A stretch of 16,644 bases of DNA from NCBI GenBank assembly GCA_910578975.1, contig CAJTRZ010000022.1:1-16644 (forward strand). Reading direction: 5' to 3'. The notes below the pieces were generated by a model, which had not been told where the DNA came from, did not search any database, and worked only from the letters and a program-made list of their open reading frames with translations. Below are positions 8,522-16,040 of this stretch, piece by piece (within the stretch, counting starts at the first letter, position 1; each line of letters begins with the position of its first letter). Position numbers and translations under genes: made by a program. Source of the DNA: an uncultured Eubacterium sp. (lineage in GTDB: Bacteria > Bacillota > Clostridia > Lachnospirales > Lachnospiraceae).

Positions 8522-8561
8522 AAAAACCGGTAGAAATTATATAATTTCTGCTGGTTTTTTT
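8522..8561 (+). terminator. Strong rho-independent terminator after the TVP38-family gene
   Basis: Bases 8522-8540 pair with 8541-8559 along the whole length; the only two non-Watson-Crick positions are G-U wobbles. The right arm runs into seven T residues (8555-8561). Confidence 0.9.
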
Positions 8562-8656
8562 GCAATTATAAATTATAGAAATTAATTATAAAAAAATGCA
8601 CTATTTAAAAAAATGACACCAGATAAAAAAAGAGGATTTTATAATAAAAACGCATA

Positions 8657-8665
8657 TGTTATAAT
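8657..8665 (+). promoter_or_regulatory. Extended -10 promoter of the GH81 glucanase gene
   Basis: TG-T-TATAAT is a consensus extended -10 element 58 bases before the start codon. The -35 position (8637-8642) reads TTTTAT and is weak. The rest of the gap from 8562 is very AT-rich, and I see no obvious operator, catabolite-repression site or regulator gene in it. Confidence 0.6.
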
Positions 8666-8723
8666 CAAAATAATGAAAAATTTCGGACGGATTACAAACA
8701 AATGAATATCATAGGAGGTTAAA

Positions 8724-11700
8724 ATGATGAGAGGATTATGGAGAAAGGGTTTGGCCATTGCCTTAGCTTTGTCATTAGTTACTGTTCCTATAGAAATGGG
8801 ACAGCCTACTGAAGTAAAAGCAGAACAGCTTGGAAACCTCGCAACAGAGGTTACAGGAACATGGTCTTATTGGGACGGAGAGAAGGATGTTGTACAAACA
8901 AATAAGATGCTGTTGGATAAACTGCCAACAAAGGCTAATCAGGGAACATACAGATTTACCACCGAAAATTATGATGCAAATAATGGTGCAATAGATATCG
9001 GTGGATTTTCTACGTCTATGTTATGGAATTATAGTACATCACCTTTTGGAGAGTGTGTTTATGCCATACCTATGGCATATTGTGGAACTGCAAATGGTAT
9101 GCTTTTAGCAAAACCGTCTACATTGATTGATAAGCAGGCGTACACACAGACTGTAATGATGTCCATGAACAATTTGGGAACAATGTCAGATTTTGTTGTT
9201 GGGACAGATTATTCATTTACAAATACAAAAGTAGATAAGTCAGATGAATGGTCCACAGATGTTGTTATGGAGAATCCGTCAGATTCATCACAGTATATGA
9301 AAACAACTATAGTACAAGGCAGTCCATTTGGATATTTTCAGTTAAAGGGAAGTAGGAAGCTTACAGTGCAGAGACCGGCAAGAAATCTTCCTAGTGCTAT
9401 AGTAGGTTATAATGGTGCGTCTATTGCGGATTCTACTATGCTCATTATAAGGGTTTATGATAATGCAGACCAATTGACAGGATATGGTGATTATGATTAC
9501 TATGCAATATATCTTCCGGAAGGTGCAACGATAACACAGGCAGATGCAACAGCAAAATATGCTGATAATAAAATGGGGGATTTGACAGTTACTTTTGCAA
9601 GTGAAGATAAAGCATATATGTCAATCGCATGGCTTTGTGAAACAACAGGTCAGAAAGATGCAGAGGCAAAGGCAATTGCAGATGAATATGCGCCATATGC
9701 ATATAACTTCATTACAGATACAAAGACATCATTTACATATGATGCAGGTATTGTTACAACTACATACAAGTATTCTGTTGATAAAAAAGCAGAGAGTACA
9801 GCTGATGGCACTATTATGGGAATTATGCCACATCAGTATAAGCATATGAACGGTTATACATATCTTTCTAATACTGCAAGAACCATTCGTGGAACAATGA
9901 AATTTTTAGCAGGAGATACATATCAGACTACATTAAAGTTTGGAGGAATTCTTCCTTCACTTCCAGGAATAGAAGAGGCAGATAAATCTACTTTGCAAGG
10001 ATATGTAGATGAGTTTATGGAAAAATATGGACCAACAGATGATGGTGGACTTACAAAAGAAAAATACAGTGTAAATACATACGACACTGGGAAAAAATTA
10101 AATCGTGCAGTGCAGGCAATGGAAGCAGCAGAGGAATGTGGAGACACGGCAGCGGCTGCGAAAATACTGGAAGGGATTGAAAATGAGCTGGCTGACTGGT
10201 TTACAGCAGATGGTAGTGAAGAGGATAAATACTTTTATTATGATGAGGGGACAGGAAGTTTGTTTGGTTTCCCACAGGCATATTATACTGTAGATGGAAT
10301 GACAGATCATCATTTCCATTATGGTTATTTTATTAATGCATCAGCACAGGTTGCAATGCGTGATCCTGAGTTTATTAAACAGTATAGCAATATTATTAAT
10401 GAAATCATCGGTGATGTAGCTACATATGAGGAAAACCATAAAGATTCCAGATACCCATTTTTAAGAAACTTTTCTACCTATGAGGGACATTCATGGGCAT
10501 CCGGTCATGCAAATTTCGGTGATGGAAATAATCAGGAATCGAGTTCAGAGGCTATTAATGCATGGGCAGGTCTTATCCTATATGGTCAGGCAATGGGAGA
10601 TGAAGAGCTGACCGCACTAGGTGTATATTTATATGAGACGGAAGTATCGTCTGTAAATTGTTATTGGTTCGATATTGATGGAGACATTTTGGATCCTAAA
10701 TATACAGAAGGAACCGGTGAATCTGCTAAGTATATTCAGTCGTCTATGGTTTGGGGCGGCAAATACACATATTCTACATGGTGGACAGATGAACCGCTGC
10801 AGGTACAGGGAATTAATATTCTTCCTATGACAGCAGCATCTTTCTATGCAGCAAGAAATAAAGAATATATTATTAATAACTGGAAGACTGCAGTGAGAAA
10901 CGAGAATAGTTATGCCGGACTTTCAGAAAAGCAGACAAAACGCTGGAATGAAATTTGGAGTGAATATCTGGCAATGGCTGATCCGGCACAGGCAATGGAA
11001 TATTTTGATGATAAGTGCGATCCAGAAGCAGGAGAATCAAAAGCACATGCTTATCATTGGATTATGGCAATGGACAAAGCAGGAACACCTGAATTAGATA
11101 TAACCAGTGATAATCCGTTGTCATGTGTCTTTAAAAATGCAGATGATGAAATGACTTATGTTGCATATAATGCATCTGATGTGGAGAAGACTGTAACATT
11201 CTCAGATGGAGCGGAATTAGTAGTTCCACCACATTCTATGGCAGCAGCAGGGGATGGTCAGATTTCAAGTAAGGCAAAATATAAAGTAGAACATTATTTA
11301 TCTGATGGTAACGGTGGATATAATTTAGTAAATACCGAAATTAAAAGTGGAAAAATTGGTGCTACAGTAACCGCAACAGCGAAAAAATATCCGGGTTATG
11401 AAATAAATACATCTATAGAAGGTACTGCGGCAAATGGAACAGTTGCAGAAAATGGAAGTCTGGTATTAAAACTGTATTATGATGTGACAGAGATTAAAAC
11501 TACAACACCATATGAAGATGATAATAAGTATACTTCATTGGGAGATTCTAATGGATACCCAATATCTTATACATTACTTCGGGATGATTTTGGAGTGGGC
11601 GTTAAGTTATTAGATGCAAATGATACATTCTATATGGAATATTCAGGAGAGTATACAGCAGATAATACACAAGCTTCTGTTAATAAAACTGACAGCAGTG

Positions 11701-12614
11701 CTTTTACAGGAGTGTTTAAACTTTCAGTGAAAAGTACATTAAAACCAGATTCATATAATACTGTAAAATTAGTTAGTGGTGGTAAGCAAGTATATGTATT
11801 AATAAAATATGGCAACCCGACAGAGGCACCGGATTTATCTGATTTTGAAAGTAGTGAACCAATTACAACACCAGATCAGGACAAACCGACAGAAGTATTG
11901 GGATTAATTTTAGGAACCCCATCTGATAATGTTGTATCTGTAACATTCAGAACTACAGAAGAGCAGAACGAAAAAGGACAGGTTTATAATATCTATGTAG
12001 ATGGTGTGGCAAAATTATCAGGAGTATCTGCTGGAACTTATATGATTGACGGCATTGGAGCCGGAAATCGTAAAGTAACAGTAAAAGCTGTTTTGAATGG
12101 ATATGAGTCGCAAGGTATTTCAGACACTATTAAGGTACTTGGTGAGGTGATTACTGATGAACCGGGGACAACTAAGAATCCACAGGATGATACAACATCG
12201 GATGATGATATAACTACTACGGATTCACAGGATGTTACAACACCTATTGTAACTACAACAAATAATTCACAGAAAGTTACAACATCAGTGAAAACTACGA
12301 CTAGGAAAGTGACAGTTAAAAGAGCTAAGATTAAAAAAGTAAAGAAACTTCCGAAGAAAAAAATTAAGCTGACGTTCAAGAGAATAAAAGGTATTCGCGG
12401 ATATCAGATAAAAATTTCAAAGAAGAAGAACTTTAAGAAAAAGTATACTATTACTCGCGTTACGAAGAAAAACAGAAAAGCATATAAAATTAAAGTGAGT
12501 TCAAAGAAATTAAAGAAAGCGAAAAAGTTATATGTTAAAGCCAGAGCTTATAAAATTGTAAACAAAAAGAAGGTTTATGGAAGATGGAGTAAGCGTAAAG
12601 CAGTAAAACGTTAA
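8724..12614 (+). CDS. Secreted GH81 endo-beta-1,3-glucanase with basic C-terminal domain
   Basis: This 1296-residue extracellular enzyme is predicted to cleave beta-1,3-glucan (laminarin, curdlan, fungal or cereal wall glucan). A signal peptide ends near VKA (residue 33). The GH81 region runs from about 40 to 845. It contains DHHFHYGYF with Asp528, the probable general acid, and NQESSSEA with Glu605 and Glu609; the spacing closely matches Asp466/Glu542/Glu546 of the Bacillus halodurans enzyme. GHSWASG is also present. Downstream lie a MucBP/B-repeat-like module (about 852-917), two beta-rich modules (about 918-1030 and 1055-1140; the second is fibronectin-like), a Thr/Asp-rich linker (about 1143-1193), and a 103-residue C-terminal domain with 39 Lys, 10 Arg and no Asp or Glu. 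There is no LPXTG or SLH anchor. AGGAGG (8713-8718) is five bases from ATG 8724 and eight from ATG 8727; either could be used. No other glucan-utilisation gene is adjacent. Confidence 0.92.
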   Translation: MMRGLWRKGLAIALALSLVTVPIEMGQPTEVKAEQLGNLATEVTGTWSYWDGEKDVVQTNKMLLDKLPTKANQGTYRFTTENYDANNGAIDIGGFSTSMLWNYSTSPFGECVYAIPMAYCGTANGMLLAKPSTLIDKQAYTQTVMMSMNNLGTMSDFVVGTDYSFTNTKVDKSDEWSTDVVMENPSDSSQYMKTTIVQGSPFGYFQLKGSRKLTVQRPARNLPSAIVGYNGASIADSTMLIIRVYDNADQLTGYGDYDYYAIYLPEGATITQADATAKYADNKMGDLTVTFASEDKAYMSIAWLCETTGQKDAEAKAIADEYAPYAYNFITDTKTSFTYDAGIVTTTYKYSVDKKAESTADGTIMGIMPHQYKHMNGYTYLSNTARTIRGTMKFLAGDTYQTTLKFGGILPSLPGIEEADKSTLQGYVDEFMEKYGPTDDGGLTKEKYSVNTYDTGKKLNRAVQAMEAAEECGDTAAAAKILEGIENELADWFTADGSEEDKYFYYDEGTGSLFGFPQAYYTVDGMTDHHFHYGYFINASAQVAMRDPEFIKQYSNIINEIIGDVATYEENHKDSRYPFLRNFSTYEGHSWASGHANFGDGNNQESSSEAINAWAGLILYGQAMGDEELTALGVYLYETEVSSVNCYWFDIDGDILDPKYTEGTGESAKYIQSSMVWGGKYTYSTWWTDEPLQVQGINILPMTAASFYAARNKEYIINNWKTAVRNENSYAGLSEKQTKRWNEIWSEYLAMADPAQAMEYFDDKCDPEAGESKAHAYHWIMAMDKAGTPELDITSDNPLSCVFKNADDEMTYVAYNASDVEKTVTFSDGAELVVPPHSMAAAGDGQISSKAKYKVEHYLSDGNGGYNLVNTEIKSGKIGATVTATAKKYPGYEINTSIEGTAANGTVAENGSLVLKLYYDVTEIKTTTPYEDDNKYTSLGDSNGYPISYTLLRDDFGVGVKLLDANDTFYMEYSGEYTADNTQASVNKTDSSAFTGVFKLSVKSTLKPDSYNTVKLVSGGKQVYVLIKYGNPTEAPDLSDFESSEPITTPDQDKPTEVLGLILGTPSDNVVSVTFRTTEEQNEKGQVYNIYVDGVAKLSGVSAGTYMIDGIGAGNRKVTVKAVLNGYESQGISDTIKVLGEVITDEPGTTKNPQDDTTSDDDITTTDSQDVTTPIVTTTNNSQKVTTSVKTTTRKVTVKRAKIKKVKKLPKKKIKLTFKRIKGIRGYQIKISKKKNFKKKYTITRVTKKNRKAYKIKVSSKKLKKAKKLYVKARAYKIVNKKKVYGRWSKRKAVKR

Positions 12615-12626
12615 CAGGTAAAAAAG

Positions 12627-12674
12627 ACCATAGATACCATACTTATTATGAAGGTAGAGTATCTATGGTTTTTT
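12627..12674 (+). terminator. Rho-independent terminator after the GH81 gene
   Basis: ACCATAGATAC (12627-12637) pairs perfectly with GTATCTATGGT (12659-12669), followed by T residues to 12674. It begins 12 bases after the GH81 stop codon. Confidence 0.85.
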
Positions 12675-12746
12675 ATATGAAAAATCCTCTTAATATTTTG
12701 CTGAAATCTTCATAAAATATATATTAAAGAAAAATCGTGTTTTTTC

Positions 12747-12775
12747 TTGTGTAATCTGCAAGAGATTGTTATAGT
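12747..12775 (+). promoter_or_regulatory. Promoter of pyruvate kinase gene
   Basis: TTGTGT (12747-12752) and TATAGT (12770-12775) are 17 bases apart, and TG at 12767-12768 makes an extended -10. This is the best-formed promoter in the window, fitting a highly expressed glycolytic gene. Transcription would start near 12782, giving a leader of about 68 nt to the conserved ATG. Confidence 0.7.
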
Positions 12776-12810
12776 AATATAGGTTAAAAAATGACTTGAA
12801 AAATATGGTG

Positions 12811-12849
12811 AAAGGAGAAGGTTTGGGTATAAGCCTGAACCAGATAAAA
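12811..12849 (+). promoter_or_regulatory. Shine-Dalgarno separated from the pyk ATG by a hairpin
   Basis: AAAGGAG (12811-12817) is the only good ribosome binding site here, yet it lies 32 bases before ATG 12850. Between them GGTTTGGG (12820-12827) pairs with CCTGAACC (12834-12841) as a perfect 8-bp RNA stem, including two G-U pairs, with a six-base loop. Folding out the stem leaves an effective spacing of about ten bases. Alternatively a TTG at 12823, five bases after the AAAGGAG, could be the start and would add nine residues. Confidence 0.5.
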
Positions 12850-14271
12850 ATGAGGAAGACAAAGATTGTATGTACGTTGGGACCGGCTACTGATAATGAT
12901 AAGGTACTAGAGGATTTAATTCTTAATGGAATGAATGTTGCCAGATGCAATTTCTCTCATAGTACTTATGAACAGCATAAAACAAGAATGGATAAAATTA
13001 AAGAAATTCGTAAAAGGTGTGATAAGCCAGTTGCTATTTTATTAGACACCAAAGGACCGGAGATTCGTACCGGAGATTTTGAGAGTGGTACTGTTCATGT
13101 GACAGCAGGACAAACATTTACTTTGGTGCAGGATAAAAATTATATTGGAAACAACGAAAAAGCAGGGATTACATTTCCTGATTTATATAAGGACATTCAG
13201 ATAGGAACAGTTATTTTAATTGATGATGGATTGATTAAAATGGAAGTAATAAAAATAGACGGGACAGATATTATTTGTCAGGTAAAAAATGATGGAAAGA
13301 TATCCAATCATAAAGGAGTGAATGTTCCAGATATTCATATTAATATGCCATACATGAGTGTGCAGGATAAAGAAGATATTTTATTTGGAATTAGAGAAGA
13401 TGTGGATTATATTGCTGCATCGTTTACAAGGACAGCAGAAGATGTAAAAGAATTACGAAAGTTTTTGGATGAAAATGGTGGCAGTGATATTCATATTATT
13501 GCTAAAATTGAAAATAGTGAGGGAATATTAAATGTAGATGCCATTATTGAAGAGGCAGATGCAGTTATGGTTGCCAGAGGCGATATGGGTGTAGAGTTAC
13601 CAGAGGAAGAAGTTCCGATTATCCAGAAGATGATTATTAAAAAAGTTTATGAGGCAGGTAAACAGGTTATTATTGCTACACAGATGTTAGAGTCTATGAT
13701 AACGAATCCTCGTCCGACACGAGCAGAAACTACGGACGTAGCAAATGCGATTTATGATGGAACAAGTGCAATTATGTTATCAGGAGAGACTGCTGCGGGA
13801 AAATATCCGGCAGAGGCAGTAGCTACTATGGCAAGAATCGCAGAACGTACAGAAATGGACATTAATTATAAACAGAGATTTTTAAATAATCATAGGAAAC
13901 AGAGAAGCGATATTACGGAAGCTGTATGTCATGCAACCTGTATGAACGCTTATGATTTAGAGGCGAAAGCAATACTGACGGTTACAAAGTCAGGAAGATC
14001 AGCTAAAATGATTTCAAAATACAGACCGGATTGTATGATTATTGCAGGCAGTACCGAGGAAAAGGTCGTAAGACAGTTAAATATGTCCTGGGGAGTATCT
14101 CCGGTATTAATTCAGGAAAAAGAACATGTATTGGAACTGTTTGATTATGCAGTAGATGTGGCAGAGGAAAAAGGGCTTGTAACAAAAGACGACATTGTGG
14201 TCATTACTTCAGGAGTTCCTCTTGGAAAGTCAGGAACTACAAATATGATAAAAGTGCACACTGTCGAATAA
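12850..14271 (+). CDS. pyk: Pyruvate kinase
   Basis: This enzyme converts phosphoenolpyruvate and ADP to pyruvate and ATP, the last step of glycolysis. From this start it has 473 residues, a normal length, and opens with the family's usual MRKTKIVCTLGPAT. Asp66, Thr67 and Glu71 lie in DTKGPEIRTG; the Glu is typical of K+-dependent enzymes. The active-site signature IIAKIENSEG contains Lys219 and Glu221, and ARGDMGVE contains the Mg2+ ligand Asp245. The C-terminal allosteric domain (about 355-473) is complete. The N-terminal motif reads ARCNFSHS where most homologues have ARxNFSHG. The frame stays open upstream, so TTG starts at 12796 or 12823 are possible; I chose the ATG on homology. The hairpin between the Shine-Dalgarno and the ATG is described separately. 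No phosphofructokinase gene is adjacent, unlike many Firmicutes. Confidence 0.95.
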   Translation: MRKTKIVCTLGPATDNDKVLEDLILNGMNVARCNFSHSTYEQHKTRMDKIKEIRKRCDKPVAILLDTKGPEIRTGDFESGTVHVTAGQTFTLVQDKNYIGNNEKAGITFPDLYKDIQIGTVILIDDGLIKMEVIKIDGTDIICQVKNDGKISNHKGVNVPDIHINMPYMSVQDKEDILFGIREDVDYIAASFTRTAEDVKELRKFLDENGGSDIHIIAKIENSEGILNVDAIIEEADAVMVARGDMGVELPEEEVPIIQKMIIKKVYEAGKQVIIATQMLESMITNPRPTRAETTDVANAIYDGTSAIMLSGETAAGKYPAEAVATMARIAERTEMDINYKQRFLNNHRKQRSDITEAVCHATCMNAYDLEAKAILTVTKSGRSAKMISKYRPDCMIIAGSTEEKVVRQLNMSWGVSPVLIQEKEHVLELFDYAVDVAEEKGLVTKDDIVVITSGVPLGKSGTTNMIKVHTVE

Positions 14272-14282
14272 AAGATTTTTTA

Positions 14283-14312
14283 TTGACACATTAAGGTTTT
14301 GAGTGTTAAAGT
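14283..14312 (+). promoter_or_regulatory. Promoter upstream of the mgtE leader
   Basis: A consensus -35, TTGACA (14283-14288), is followed after 18 bases by TAAAGT (14307-14312), with an extended -10 TG at 14304-14305. Transcription would begin near 14319, only about ten bases before a terminator-type hairpin. Nothing else promoter-like is seen between that hairpin and the upstream ORF, so mgtE probably depends on this promoter or on read-through from pyk. Confidence 0.55.
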
Positions 14313-14328
14313 ATTTATGGAGTTAAAT

Positions 14329-14363
14329 AAGGCTTATGGTCATTGCCATAAGTCTTTGTTTTT
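14329..14363 (+). terminator. Terminator hairpin: pyk terminator and/or mgtE attenuator
   Basis: AAGGCTTATGG (14329-14339) pairs with CCATAAGTCTT (14346-14356) as an 11-bp stem with one G-U pair and a six-base loop, followed by TGTTTTT. It can end the pyk transcript. A transcript from the promoter at 14283-14312 would also meet it about ten bases after its start, so it may act as an attenuator in the mgtE leader. CTTTG (14354-14358) can instead pair with CAAAG (14364-14368), disturbing the base of the stem. Confidence 0.75.
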
Positions 14364-14389
14364 CAAAGTGATTTAGAAAGGAGAACGAA

Positions 14390-14482
14390 ATGGATAGTTG
14401 TGACAGTTATGGGCGAAGTTTGACGAATAAAATTGTTTTGGATAAAACTGATACATATCATCCGTTTGGTTCGAAACAATAA
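14390..14482 (+). CDS. 30-residue upstream ORF (candidate leader peptide of mgtE)
   Basis: ATG at 14390 is preceded at six bases by AAAGGAG (14377-14383), one of the best ribosome binding sites in the window, and the frame closes at TAA 14480-14482. The predicted peptide begins MDSCDSYGRS, has Asp at 2, 5, 18 and 21, ends with HPFGSKQ, and has no signal peptide or membrane segment. It matches no family I know. Its position between a terminator-like hairpin and the mgtE ribosome binding region suggests a regulatory leader peptide, perhaps one whose translation responds to Mg2+ as in the enterobacterial mgtA leader. That comparison is an inference; no homology is visible. Translation is well supported, function is not. 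Confidence 0.6.
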   Translation: MDSCDSYGRSLTNKIVLDKTDTYHPFGSKQ

Positions 14483-14570
14483 ACAGGCAGACTTCCCGCA
14501 TATACAGAACGTTCCTTAGACAGGCAGGAGTTCTGAAAGGAGAGTTCCTTATGATATAAAAAGGAGGTAT
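14483..14570 (+). promoter_or_regulatory. mgtE leader with duplicated motifs and competing hairpins
   Basis: ACAGGCAG occurs at 14483-14490 and 14520-14527, and GTTCCTTA at 14511-14518 and 14544-14551, so the leader holds two related segments of about 32-36 nt. CAGAAC (14505-14510) can pair with GTTCTG (14530-14535). TCCTT (14546-14550) can pair either with AAGGA (14537-14541), masking the minigene ribosome binding site, or with AAGGA (14561-14565), masking that of mgtE. These two pairings exclude each other. I do not recognise the conserved M-box (ykoK) Mg2+ riboswitch here. Confidence 0.45.
14551..14559 (+). other. AUG-AUA-UAA minigene with its own Shine-Dalgarno
   Basis: ATG ATA TAA, encoding Met-Ile, lies eight bases after AAAGGAG (14536-14542) and ends 11 bases before the mgtE ATG. 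The triplets are the same as those of the bacteriophage lambda bar minigenes, whose translation yields dipeptidyl-tRNA that drops off. Nine bases can arise by chance; the well-placed ribosome binding site is what makes this worth listing. A ribosome ending here would sit on or beside the mgtE ribosome binding site. Confidence 0.4.
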
Positions 14571-16040
14571 ATGAAAGTGGAAAAGAAATTTGAAAAAGAG
14601 ACACAGGGAAAAGAAATAGAGAAAAGTATTTCTAATACAATGGAAGAAAGTGCACATGAAATACCGGAGAGAGCTAATTATGCAGAAGAACTTCTGCAAA
14701 TTATACGTAGTGATGAGCCATCATTAAATAAATTAGACCGCTTAGACGATTATCATGAAAATGATATTGCAGCAGCACTTGAGTATCTGGAGAGTGAAGA
14801 GAGGGGCAGATTATATTCTCTTTTGGGAGTAGACAAAGTGTCTGATATTTTCTCTTATATTGATGACCCGGCAGAATATATCGAAGAGTTAGAACCGGAG
14901 GTGGCAGCCAGAATTCTTGGAAACATGGAGGCTGACGATGCGGTTGATATTCTCGAAGAGTTAGAGGATGACACTAGTAGTGAACTGATTGAGTTAATTG
15001 ATGAAGATGCAAAGAAAGACATTGATTTGATTCAGTCATATGATGAGGATGAGATTGGCAGTAAAATGACTACCAATTATGTAAGCCTGACACTTGACCT
15101 GACGATTAAACAGGCAATGAAAAGGTTAGTGGAGCAGGCTGCTGATAATGATAATATTACAACCCTATATGTTAAAAAGGAAGATGGTACATTTTACGGT
15201 GCTATAGATTTAACAGATTTAATTGTAGCAAGAGAATATGTAGAGTTAGAGTCTTTAGTTACTACATCATATCCATATGTTCATGACCATGAGACAGTGG
15301 ATGACTGTATTGAGGAGCTGAAAGATTATTCTGAAGATTCTATACCGGTACTGGATAAGGATATGCATATTCTCGGTGTTATTACTTCTCAGGATTTGGT
15401 AGAAGTGGTAGATGAGGAAATGGGCGAGGACTATGCGAAGCTGGCTGGTCTTGCCGCGGAAGAAGAATTAGAAGAGCCGCTGGGACAGAGTTTGAAAAAA
15501 AGAGTGCCGTGGCTTTTGGTACTGTTAATGTTAGGAATGGTTGTTTCATCTGTAATAAATATGTTTGAAACAGTTATTGTCGGTTTGCCGATTATTGTAA
15601 CTTTTCAATCGGTGATTCTTGGAATGTCCGGAAATGTCGGAACGCAGTCGCTGGCTGTAACCATTCGTGTTTTAATGGATGAAGAGTTAGAATTTAAGCA
15701 GAAAATAGGGTTTATCTTTAAAGAGATTCGTGTGGGGTTATGTAATGGACTCATTGTTGGTGGAATATCCGTTGTATTTACAGGGTTGTTCATTTGGCTT
15801 GCCAGAGGGCAGCAGATAGGCAGTGCATTTGCAATTTCAGGCTGCATTGGTGGAGCGTTGGCACTTGCCATGCTGATTTCAAGTTTTGTAGGAACAATTA
15901 TTCCTATTATATTGGATAAAATTGGTTTTGATCCGGCAGTAGCATCAGGTCCGCTGATTTCAACTATAAACGACTTGGTAGCAGCTGTAACATATTATGG
16001 ATTGGCATGGATTTTGTTGATTAATGTAATAGGTATGTAG
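14571..16040 (+). CDS. mgtE: Magnesium transporter MgtE
   Basis: This 489-residue Mg2+-gated Mg2+ channel of the cytoplasmic membrane has a cytoplasmic sensor part and a membrane pore. An acidic, charged N-terminal extension (about 1-40) leads into the MgtE_N superhelical domain (to about 160) and two CBS domains (about 165-290) that bind Mg2+ and close the pore when it is plentiful. The membrane domain begins at about 310 with five TM segments. It has the family motif GMSGNVGTQS and, near the C-terminus, DPAVASGPLISTINDL, in which Asp468 appears to match the ion-selective Asp432 of the Thermus enzyme. AAGGAGG (14561-14567) is only three bases from ATG 14571 but nine from GTG 14577, so the true start may be two codons later. 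The unusual leader upstream suggests translational or attenuation control. Confidence 0.95.
   Translation: MKVEKKFEKETQGKEIEKSISNTMEESAHEIPERANYAEELLQIIRSDEPSLNKLDRLDDYHENDIAAALEYLESEERGRLYSLLGVDKVSDIFSYIDDPAEYIEELEPEVAARILGNMEADDAVDILEELEDDTSSELIELIDEDAKKDIDLIQSYDEDEIGSKMTTNYVSLTLDLTIKQAMKRLVEQAADNDNITTLYVKKEDGTFYGAIDLTDLIVAREYVELESLVTTSYPYVHDHETVDDCIEELKDYSEDSIPVLDKDMHILGVITSQDLVEVVDEEMGEDYAKLAGLAAEEELEEPLGQSLKKRVPWLLVLLMLGMVVSSVINMFETVIVGLPIIVTFQSVILGMSGNVGTQSLAVTIRVLMDEELEFKQKIGFIFKEIRVGLCNGLIVGGISVVFTGLFIWLARGQQIGSAFAISGCIGGALALAMLISSFVGTIIPIILDKIGFDPAVASGPLISTINDLVAAVTYYGLAWILLINVIGM

Noticed and set aside
12038..12379. 113-residue minus-strand reading frame in the GH81 gene
   Set aside because: Its Val/Ser/Thr-rich sequence is simply the complement of the Thr/Asp-rich linker and Lys-rich tail coding sequence.
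12303..12614. Lysine-rich GH81 tail as a frameshift or sequencing artefact
   Set aside because: The frame continues without disruption, keeps a regular hydrophobic pattern, and ends just before a proper terminator.
8724..12614. Beta-glucan utilisation locus around the GH81 gene
   Set aside because: The neighbours are a DedA-type membrane protein, pyruvate kinase and mgtE, with terminators on both sides of the GH81 gene; no transporter or partner hydrolase is adjacent.
12796..12849. 18-residue N-terminal extension of pyruvate kinase from TTG 12796
   Set aside because: The start lacks a ribosome binding site upstream and the added residues do not fit the family, which begins at the ATG at 12850.
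14364..14570. M-box (ykoK) Mg2+ riboswitch in front of mgtE
   Set aside because: The space is taken by a 30-codon ORF and short repeats, and I recognise none of the conserved M-box segments; a covariance-model search would settle it.
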